In this document: positions 25,155 to 32,478 of the stretch, piece by piece
Position numbering within the stretch: position 1 is the stretch's first letter
Layout: each line of letters starts with the position of its first letter
Assembly: GCA_019163135.1 (NCBI GenBank)
Contig: JAFLKR010000172.1
Coordinates: 1 to 37,701, forward strand
Reading direction: 5' to 3'
DNA length: 37,701 bases
Origin: Desulfobulbaceae bacterium
Lineage (GTDB): Bacteria; Desulfobacterota; Desulfobulbia; Desulfobulbales; Desulfobulbaceae
Made by a program: the position numbers and the translations under genes
The notes under the pieces: generated by a model
What the model saw: only the letters and a program-made list of their open reading frames with translations
The model's database searches: none
What the model was told of the DNA's origin: nothing

Positions 25155-27845
25155 ATGCACTCCAAACTGCACATTCTCTTGGTTGAGGATAATCCCGGGG
25201 ATGCGGATTTGATCCAGGAAATTCTCGCCGATTCTATTTCAATGAGGATTCTATTTACTCTGGCAGACCGATTAGAAGCAGCCTTCCAAATTCTGGAAAA
25301 CACCCAGGTGGATCTTATTCTGCTCGACCTCGGCCTTCCCGACTCCAACGGCCTGGAGACGGTCAAAAAAATGTTCGAGGTTGCGGAAAGCGTCCCGATC
25401 ATTGTCTTGACCGGCCATGACGACCGACAAATGGCGCTTGCAGCCGTCAAGGTCGGTGCCCAGGACTATCTGGTCAAAGGCAAGATAGCGGTAGACGTTT
25501 TTGAACGTGTCATCCGTTATTCCCTGGAACGACACCGAAATCGTCAACGAGTGAAAGAATCCGAGCAATTTCTCCGGGCGACGCTCGATGCCCTTGCCGC
25601 CCATATCGCTATTCTTGACCATACCGGCCGGATTCTGAGCGTCAACAAGGCTTGGGTTGATTTTGCCAAACAAAACAATGCCGACCTCGAATCCATCGGT
25701 GCAGGTGTTAATTATTTTGATGTTTGCGAAGCTGCAAACGGAGAAGATGTTGTAACGGCGGCCGCTGTGACTGCGGGTATCCGGGCGGTGATCAGCGGAG
25801 ACCTTAATGCCTTTCAAATTGAATATCCCTGCCATAGCCCAGCGGAGCAACGCTGGTTTCACCTGGGGGTGACCCCTTTTCCAGGGACTTCAAAACGACA
25901 AGTCGTCGTCGCCCACGAAAATATCACCGCTCGCAAACAGGCGGATAACGCCCTCATTTCAAGTGAAAACCGTATACGCCTTGTTTTTGATACTTCACCG
26001 AACTGCCTGTTCATCAAGGATAAGGCGGGCCGCTATGTCATGGTAAATAAAGCCACCGCACGGTTATTCAACACCACCAGCGAGGAAATGATCGGGAAAA
26101 CCGATGACCAGATAGGCGCCGGCAGTTGGGGCCGTGATACTACCAAGTCTTGGCAAGACCTTAACCTTGCAACCGACAACAACCGAATCCAGCCCACAAA
26201 CGAAGAGGCCTTCTTGCAACATGACGGCACCACCCAATGGTTCCGCACCTTCAGAGCACCCATTGCTTTTGCTGATTTTCCTGATTGTGAACTGACCATT
26301 GCGGTCGACATCACCCTGCAGCGAGAGGCAAGAGAAAAACTACGGAGTTCTCAACTGTTGCTGCGGATCATTCTCGATACCCTTACCAGCAGGGTAATTC
26401 TGATGGATCGGGAACTGCGGATCATCTGGGCGAATCGGACCGCCACTGAGTACGCCAAGAAAGGCAACGACCAATTTATCGGATTGCCTTGTTATGACAT
26501 CTTTCACCATCAAAACGAACCCTGTCAGCATTGCCCGGCGGTACAAGCTATCAACCAGGGCCGCTTGAGTGAACAGGTTGCCAAAACATCACACGGGAGG
26601 ACATGGGTGACCTATGCCATTCCCATCCGCAATGATCTGGGTGAAATTGCCAACGTGGTCGAAGTAGCTGATGACATTACCGACAGGATGGCCCTGGAAG
26701 GGCAGCTGCGTCAGGCACAAAAGATGGAATCACTGGGCACCTTGGCCGGTGGCATCGCCCACGATTTCAACAATATCCTTTCAGGTGTCCTGGGTTATAC
26801 CGAACTGGCCAAAGGAAGAGCAGAGGATCGCACCCTTAAAGAGTACCTCGATGAAGTCTTCTCGGCCGGATTGAGAGCAACGGAACTGGTCCGTCAGATT
26901 CTGACCTTCAGCCGGCGCAGGAATACCGAATTGCAACCGCTCCAGGTACCGCTGGTGGTCAAAGAAGCCTTGAAATTACTCCGGTCTACCCTGCCGACCA
27001 CGGTGGAATTGAAAACCCAGATCGCAAGAGAGGTTGATCCCGTCTTGGCGGATCCTACCCAGATCCATCAAATCATCATGAATCTCTGCACCAACGCCAG
27101 CCATGCCATGGAACCCGATGGCGGCGTCTTGACCATCACCATTGAGCAGATAACACCGGAACCGCGATTCTTTGAACAGCACCTCGATCTCACTCCAGGA
27201 AGTTTCCTCCGACTCCGAGTCAGCGATACCGGTTGTGGTATGTCCCCGGATATCATCGCCTCGATTTTTGACCCGTATTTCACCACTAAAGACCTCGGTG
27301 AGGGTACCGGGCTCGGGCTTGCCGTGGTGCATGGTATCATCAAAGAATATGGTGGGGAAATCCTGGTGGATTCCACGCCTGGACACGGTTCGACGTTTAC
27401 GATCCTGCTCCCGGTAACAGCCAAAGACGTTTTTGATTTGAATCCGGAAACAGACAGCCAGGGAGGATCGGAGCGTATTCTGTTGGTGGAAGATGAACCG
27501 GTTTTGAGCACTCTCTATCAGAAATTTATGGAGCAGGCGGGATATCGGGTGACAACGTTCAATAATTCCCAGAAAGCACTCGATGGGTTCAGGGAAACCC
27601 CTCATGATTTTGACCTGGTACTGAGTGATGTGACCATGCCCCGGTTGACCGGCGATAAAATGGGGCTGCAAATGATGGCAATCCGGCCGGAATTGCCGGT
27701 GGTACTGATGACCGGCTTTAGCCAGCATCTGAATGAAGAATTAGCGGAAGCGCAAGGATTCCGGGGACTCTTACATAAACCTCTCGTGAAAAATTCTTTA
27801 CTCCTCAAGTTACGAGAAATCTTAGATAATCCTCAAAAACATTAA
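25155..27845 (+). CDS. Hybrid histidine kinase REC-PAS-PAS-PAS-HisKA-HATPase-REC
   Basis: A soluble 896-residue hybrid kinase starting at ATG 25155 with AAAGGAG seven bases upstream. Order: receiver 1 (4-120, D58 in LILLDLGLP), PAS1 (about 140-262), PAS2 (about 270-390), PAS3 (about 400-512), HisKA with H536 in GGIAHDFNNIL, HATPase_c (about 635-755) with NLCTNASHAM, DTGCGM and GEGTGLGLAVV, receiver 2 (about 773-890, D825 in LVLSDVTMP). PAS3 carries C446-Y, C457 and C460-P, a cysteine pattern shared with the kinase at 30293-32311 and possibly metal or cluster binding. No membrane segments, so it senses cytoplasmic signals or receives phosphate through receiver 1. Confidence 0.93.
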   Translation: MHSKLHILLVEDNPGDADLIQEILADSISMRILFTLADRLEAAFQILENTQVDLILLDLGLPDSNGLETVKKMFEVAESVPIIVLTGHDDRQMALAAVKVGAQDYLVKGKIAVDVFERVIRYSLERHRNRQRVKESEQFLRATLDALAAHIAILDHTGRILSVNKAWVDFAKQNNADLESIGAGVNYFDVCEAANGEDVVTAAAVTAGIRAVISGDLNAFQIEYPCHSPAEQRWFHLGVTPFPGTSKRQVVVAHENITARKQADNALISSENRIRLVFDTSPNCLFIKDKAGRYVMVNKATARLFNTTSEEMIGKTDDQIGAGSWGRDTTKSWQDLNLATDNNRIQPTNEEAFLQHDGTTQWFRTFRAPIAFADFPDCELTIAVDITLQREAREKLRSSQLLLRIILDTLTSRVILMDRELRIIWANRTATEYAKKGNDQFIGLPCYDIFHHQNEPCQHCPAVQAINQGRLSEQVAKTSHGRTWVTYAIPIRNDLGEIANVVEVADDITDRMALEGQLRQAQKMESLGTLAGGIAHDFNNILSGVLGYTELAKGRAEDRTLKEYLDEVFSAGLRATELVRQILTFSRRRNTELQPLQVPLVVKEALKLLRSTLPTTVELKTQIAREVDPVLADPTQIHQIIMNLCTNASHAMEPDGGVLTITIEQITPEPRFFEQHLDLTPGSFLRLRVSDTGCGMSPDIIASIFDPYFTTKDLGEGTGLGLAVVHGIIKEYGGEILVDSTPGHGSTFTILLPVTAKDVFDLNPETDSQGGSERILLVEDEPVLSTLYQKFMEQAGYRVTTFNNSQKALDGFRETPHDFDLVLSDVTMPRLTGDKMGLQMMAIRPELPVVLMTGFSQHLNEELAEAQGFRGLLHKPLVKNSLLLKLREILDNPQKH

Positions 27846-27874
27846 TAATGGCGAAGCGGTCAACAACTCTCAGT

Positions 27875-29026
27875 TCAAGAGCCTTCAGAAGACTGGCCGA
27901 CCTGCACTCTAATCGGTTCAACTATCCCAACCTGCATCGAAAAATTTTTCAATCCCTGGAGGAGCGGCCAGGTAATAACTTGCCCTTTGGGGATAACGAG
28001 CACCCCGTTTTTCGCCAGGATATCGTCGGCAGCAACCATGCCTACCCCGATTTTCTCGACATTGAGATGTAAGAGTTGTTCCCGTTCATTAACCTTGATA
28101 ATCTCCAAGGCGTCCAGCACCTGGGGGTTGTAGCAGTTATGCTGTTTACGCATCCACTCCTGGATTTCACTACTCCCTTTGCCTTGGAATAACTGCCGGT
28201 CAAAATCAATCGCCACCTTAAGAATCTGAGCGCCTGTCAGAATTTCCTCAAACTCCGAGCCGGCCAACTCCTTGGTGTAGGCATCGAACCGCTTCTGCTG
28301 CAATTCAATCATTTTGGTGATGTTTTCCAACCGTGGAATCTTTTCCAGCAGGGATTTTCCGACCATGGGATGGCTCTCATACATGTGGGTTTCATCCTGG
28401 TTCAGTTCCTGCCCCGCATAGATTTTGTTTAAAACGTCACCGGGCAAGGTTATGCAGCCGATCTGTGACATCACTGCGGCTATTTCGTATTGCCAAAGAT
28501 TAGGAAGCTCCATAATCGAGGCAAGTTTAACCACATAATCCCTAATGCGTAATCCCGAACTAAACGCCAGAGGATTGGCCACCGCCAGGAGTTCGGAAAG
28601 GACATTAATGCTGCCCCTGAGCGTCTTTTGCAGCAGTTCTTTTTCGGCAGTGATCAGGCGATGTTGTCGCACGGCCAAGGCCAGGGAGGTAATAAATACG
28701 GCAGGGGGGCAAGGCTTGGTCAAAAAACGGAAAATCTGGCCGGTGTTGACCGCTTCCATAGCCGTCTCTTGATCGGCATTACCGGTCAACATGAGCCGCA
28801 CCATATCCGGATAGAGGTCTTTGGTTTGCGCCAAAAGTTCTACGCCGGTCATGCGCGGCATCCGCATATCGGAAACGATCACCGCAAAAGGCCCCTCTTC
28901 CCTGAGGATCCGCAGGGCATCCTCTCCTCCCTCGGCTATTTGCAGGGGGAAACGTTTGTGCAGTTGCCGTTGTATGGACTGCAGCACATTGGGTTCGTCA
29001 TCGACAAAAAGAATTTTTTCAGTCAT
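27875..29026 (-). CDS. Response regulator with degenerate HD-GYP-like output domain
   Basis: A 383-residue protein: receiver (4-120) with VDDEPN, D53 in VSDMRMP, LTGNAD and FLTKP, then a helical domain (about 135-300) that follows the HD-GYP layout. In place of HDIGKI it reads SQIGCI, followed by LPGDVLNK and THMYESHPMVGKSLLEKIPRLE; where HHERWDGxGYP is expected it reads LQQKRFD. The metal-binding HD pair and the GYP motif are thus gone, so c-di-GMP hydrolysis is unlikely and a binding or scaffold role is more plausible. A C-terminal tail (310-383) is of unknown type. It is nine bases after the REC-HDOD gene and surely co-transcribed with it. Confidence 0.85.
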   Translation of the reverse strand: MTEKILFVDDEPNVLQSIQRQLHKRFPLQIAEGGEDALRILREEGPFAVIVSDMRMPRMTGVELLAQTKDLYPDMVRLMLTGNADQETAMEAVNTGQIFRFLTKPCPPAVFITSLALAVRQHRLITAEKELLQKTLRGSINVLSELLAVANPLAFSSGLRIRDYVVKLASIMELPNLWQYEIAAVMSQIGCITLPGDVLNKIYAGQELNQDETHMYESHPMVGKSLLEKIPRLENITKMIELQQKRFDAYTKELAGSEFEEILTGAQILKVAIDFDRQLFQGKGSSEIQEWMRKQHNCYNPQVLDALEIIKVNEREQLLHLNVEKIGVGMVAADDILAKNGVLVIPKGQVITWPLLQGLKNFSMQVGIVEPIRVQVGQSSEGS

Positions 29027-29035
29027 ACAATATCC

Positions 29036-30235
29036 TTATATTCCCAATTCCCGACAGAGTTCCAGCCAGTGGTCAAATCGATCGCCGACACCGGCCTGTT
29101 CCAGATAGGCGCTATTCAGGGCCGGAGCGACCAAATGCGGATCAGGATGGAGGATGTGATAAATAACATCGGCGGCATGAACCGCAACCGCAGGGCAAAA
29201 TGCGGGGTTAGGGTAATGATCAAGCCGATGATGAAAGGCCACCGCTTCAACCACCGATCCGGGAAGCCCCCAAAGTCCAATCAAATAGGCGCCGGCATCC
29301 GCATGATCCGCGTTCAAGATGTGCCGTTCGGCCAGGTAAATCTCCAACTGTTGTGCTTTCGACAGTTCAACCACCTCGACATATCGTTGATGAATGCTGG
29401 AATAAAATAATAATTTGCCGATATCGTGAATAAGTCCGGCGATAAAAGCATGGTCTATACTCTCTTTGGTGCCGGTTTCCGCCTGCGCAATTATTTTGGC
29501 ATAAGCGGCAACCCCCATGCTGTGATTCCAGAGGGATTGAACCGAAAAAGTTTTATCGGCTATGGGTTTAAACTCGTTAAAAACACCCACCCCCAGCGCC
29601 AGGGCCTTGACCGTATCCAGCCCCAATAGATGGACGGCCCGCGCCGGGCTATCAATATTTTTAAAAAATCCAAAAAAAGCAGAGTTTACCAGTTGCAGCA
29701 CCTTGGCACTCATGGCCAGGTCTTGTTCTATGATCGCCGCAACATCGTTTAAGCCACATTCGGGGTCTTTGAGTTTACGCTGCAAGGCCGCATAGGTAGC
29801 GGGTAAACTTGGCAAACTGCCCAGGCTGGCAATCAACGCCTTCAAGGGCTCATTTTGCAACAAATCACGAAGCGCACAGGAGCGGCCCAGTACTTCCTTG
29901 AGTATTTCCGGTGAAGAGGGTTTGGCCAGAAACTGATGGGCCACGCCCACGGTGCGCAGGATTGATTCTTCGTCGGCCTGCCCGGTCAACATAATCCGGA
30001 TGACATGGGGAAATTTTTCCTGGACCGTGGCGAGCAACTCGGCACCGTCCATGCCTGGCATCCGCATATCGGAAACGATGACATCGACATGATGCGCTTC
30101 CATAAAGGCAAGCGCTTCCTTGCCGCTCTCCACGAAATGAAAATCCATTTCATGCCGCAAGAAACGGAGCATCCTTTGCAAACCCGAAAGAATATTGGGT
30201 TCGTCGTCGACAAAAAGAATAGAATTTTTTTCCAT
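29036..30235 (-). CDS. Response regulator with HDOD output domain
   Basis: A 399-residue protein: receiver (6-122) with FVDDEPN, D56 in IVSDMRMPGMDG, LTGQADEE and FLAKPSS, then an HDOD domain (about 135-335). HDOD marks are LPSLPATYAALQRKL, a central IIEQDLAMSAKVLQLVNSAFFG and an intact-looking HDIGK near 271. HDOD domains are mostly non-catalytic relatives of HD domains found in regulators of motility, stress and nucleotide signalling. Receiver-HDOD proteins are frequent in Desulfobacterota. It is the third gene of the leftward operon, with 57 bases to the upstream kinase gene and nine to the downstream REC gene. Confidence 0.92.
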   Translation of the reverse strand: MEKNSILFVDDEPNILSGLQRMLRFLRHEMDFHFVESGKEALAFMEAHHVDVIVSDMRMPGMDGAELLATVQEKFPHVIRIMLTGQADEESILRTVGVAHQFLAKPSSPEILKEVLGRSCALRDLLQNEPLKALIASLGSLPSLPATYAALQRKLKDPECGLNDVAAIIEQDLAMSAKVLQLVNSAFFGFFKNIDSPARAVHLLGLDTVKALALGVGVFNEFKPIADKTFSVQSLWNHSMGVAAYAKIIAQAETGTKESIDHAFIAGLIHDIGKLLFYSSIHQRYVEVVELSKAQQLEIYLAERHILNADHADAGAYLIGLWGLPGSVVEAVAFHHRLDHYPNPAFCPAVAVHAADVIYHILHPDPHLVAPALNSAYLEQAGVGDRFDHWLELCRELGI

Positions 30236-30292
30236 ATATTTTAAAATGTTACAAACTAAAATGGTTTAAGCGCGATGAGGACGCTGCCGGAG

Positions 30293-32311
30293 TTAATGGA
30301 GCGGCAACCTAATAAAAAAGGTTGTCCCCTTCCCCGCCTCCGTTTCAAAACGTATGGTTCCTTGATGCTTATCGACAACGACACTCCGGGCAATAGCCAA
30401 CCCTTGCCCAGTACCCTTGCCGATTTTTTTAGTGGTGAAGAAAGGGTCAAAAATTCGATGCTGCACTTTTTCGGGAATGCCACCACCGGTATCAGAAATA
30501 CGGATTTCCATCCATTGATCCTGTATGCAGGTGGAGAGTTTGATCAGCCCTTTCCCGTGGCTGCCGTTATCGGTGACATCGCCGATGGCATGGGCGGCAT
30601 TAATAATAAGATTGAGAAAAACTTGGTTCATCTCCCCTGGCAGGCAGGAAATAAGGGGGAGGTCCGGAGCTAGATCGGTCTCAACGTCAGCCACGTATTT
30701 CCACTCGTTGCGGCTCACCGTGATAGTGCTTTTAAGAGATTGATTGATATCGGTGAGATTTTTTTCTTCTGAACCGGGATGGGAAAATTCTCGCATGGCC
30801 CGGACAATCGTGCCGACCCGATTGATCCCATCCATGCTCTGCTGGACTGTTTTTGGAATTTCACCAACAAGAAAAGGGATGTCGGCCACATCGACAGCCT
30901 CTTCCACAGCTTGAATAAGAGTGGTGACCGATTGCTCATTCTTCAAGGCTTTGAGGAGACGGGTGTATTTTTCGTTTATTTCCAGCAGATCCCGGAAGGC
31001 ATCTCCCAAAAAACGAATATTGTCGCCGACATACTGCACCGGCGTATTGATTTCATGGGCAATGCCGGCGGCCAGCTGGCCAATGGATTCTAATTTCTGC
31101 GCCTGACGGAGTTCGCGCTCCACGGCCAGTTTCTCGGTCACATCCTCAAGAATCTCGATAACGGCGGTAAGGTTGCCGGTTCCATCAAAAATAGGCGAAG
31201 CGAAGGCTCGAAAAATTCGCTCACCTTCCGGAGTTTTTAGTTTAACAATGGCTTCGCGTGATTCTCCGAGGTCAAACACCATTTTGGTAGGGCAGTCCTC
31301 GCACGATGTTAGTTTGTCTTGATCGACAAAGACTTGATAACAGCACGTCCCTATTTCGGTTGCAGCCTGGGGAAACCATCGCCGCATTTGCCGGTTGACC
31401 TGGAGCAACTCCATTTTCGGACTGATCATCGCTACCCCGATATGAAGATTATCCATGATAGAACGCAGTTTTTCCTCGGAGATTCGCAGCGACTGCTCCG
31501 TCTTTTTAAGTTCTGTTATGTCGAGCCGGACCCCGACCAGACCCGCAAGCGCACCTTTGCTATCGGTGAAGGAAGCTTTATGGATAATCCCTGTATGCAC
31601 CGTGCCATCGGGATAAACAATCTCTTTTTCATATATTTGCACGCCGCCGGTTTGCAGCAGTTCTCGATCTTTTTCCTCTAATGCCCTGGCCAAGTCGGGG
31701 GCGTGAAGAGCAGCAGCCGTTTTACCGATGATCGATTCCCGGCGTTGATTAACAACCTGCTCATAAGCACGGTTGCAGCCGATATATACTAAAGATTGGT
31801 CTTTGTAATAAATGGGGACAGGGATAGCATCAATCAGTGTCTGCAGAAAAGTAAGCTGCTCGTTAAGCAGTCTGGTCCGATCCGCCACTTCTCGTTCCAA
31901 CAATTTAGTATGCAGTTTATCCTGCAGTTCAAGCCGATGGTGCCGCAAAGCATTTTCAACGGTGATGACGACCATATTCCGGGTGAAGGGCTTGATGATA
32001 TAGCCATAGATCCCAAGCTCAAGAACCTCCTTCGCTTTTTCAGGATCGTCAATAATGGTGACCATAACTGCCGCTGTCTGCGGATAACGTTCCTTGGCAT
32101 AGCGAACCAAATCTATTCCCGATTCCCCACCCGGCATATCCATATCGGTGAGGATCAGGTCAAAAGGCGTTTCCGCCAGGGTCCGCCTGGCATCCGTTAC
32201 ATCCTCAGCGGTTCTACAGGTATAACCAGCTTTTTCCAATATGATGGTCAACAGTCTGCGAATGTGCGGTTCGTCGTCAACAATAAGTATGGAATTAATG
32301 GGATTGTTCAT
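30293..32311 (-). CDS. Sensor kinase REC-PAS-PAS-HisKA-HATPase
   Basis: A soluble 672-residue kinase: receiver (6-122, D56 in LILTDMDMP, IIKPF), coiled coil (122-155), PAS1 (about 155-268), PAS2 (about 280-392), HisKA with H419 in LAAGIAHEINTPVQYVGDN, an extended dimerisation segment, and HATPase_c (about 540-670) with NLIINAAHAI, DTGGGIP and GKGTGQGLAIA. PAS2 has C323-C324-Y, C337 and C340-P, the cysteine pattern also seen in the hybrid kinase at 25155-27845. The HisKA type (HEINTPxQY) is the same as in the TtrS-like kinase upstream, suggesting the two are paralogues. Second gene of the leftward operon; its likely targets are the two REC proteins downstream. Confidence 0.93.
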   Translation of the reverse strand: MNNPINSILIVDDEPHIRRLLTIILEKAGYTCRTAEDVTDARRTLAETPFDLILTDMDMPGGESGIDLVRYAKERYPQTAAVMVTIIDDPEKAKEVLELGIYGYIIKPFTRNMVVITVENALRHHRLELQDKLHTKLLEREVADRTRLLNEQLTFLQTLIDAIPVPIYYKDQSLVYIGCNRAYEQVVNQRRESIIGKTAAALHAPDLARALEEKDRELLQTGGVQIYEKEIVYPDGTVHTGIIHKASFTDSKGALAGLVGVRLDITELKKTEQSLRISEEKLRSIMDNLHIGVAMISPKMELLQVNRQMRRWFPQAATEIGTCCYQVFVDQDKLTSCEDCPTKMVFDLGESREAIVKLKTPEGERIFRAFASPIFDGTGNLTAVIEILEDVTEKLAVERELRQAQKLESIGQLAAGIAHEINTPVQYVGDNIRFLGDAFRDLLEINEKYTRLLKALKNEQSVTTLIQAVEEAVDVADIPFLVGEIPKTVQQSMDGINRVGTIVRAMREFSHPGSEEKNLTDINQSLKSTITVSRNEWKYVADVETDLAPDLPLISCLPGEMNQVFLNLIINAAHAIGDVTDNGSHGKGLIKLSTCIQDQWMEIRISDTGGGIPEKVQHRIFDPFFTTKKIGKGTGQGLAIARSVVVDKHQGTIRFETEAGKGTTFFIRLPLH

Positions 32312-32440
32312 TCTGCCTCAGCATTATCAATATCATTAATGGTTCGGGAATGTTCATTTCGAGCATGCTTACATCCGTAATAAGCAGATCTATGTTGTCG
32401 GGGTAATTCGTAGCGACCCGCGGTGCTTCACTGGGGTTGC
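32312..32440 (-). pseudogene. Relic of a receiver domain
   Basis: Read leftward, one frame gives SEAPRVATNYPDNIDLLITD followed by VSMLEMNIPEPL. This is the alpha2-beta3-alpha3 part of a receiver (compare EALRLA...PDLIDLLLTDVVMPEMNGPEL), with the phospho-acceptor Asp kept but the Pro of the MP motif lost and no N- or C-terminal parts. It lies just after the TtrS-like kinase stop, where a hybrid kinase would carry its receiver, so the kinase probably lost a C-terminal REC domain. Confidence 0.55.
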
Positions 32441-32478
32441 CCTCGCGCCCGCCGACTCTAGACCGCTGTACGCATACT

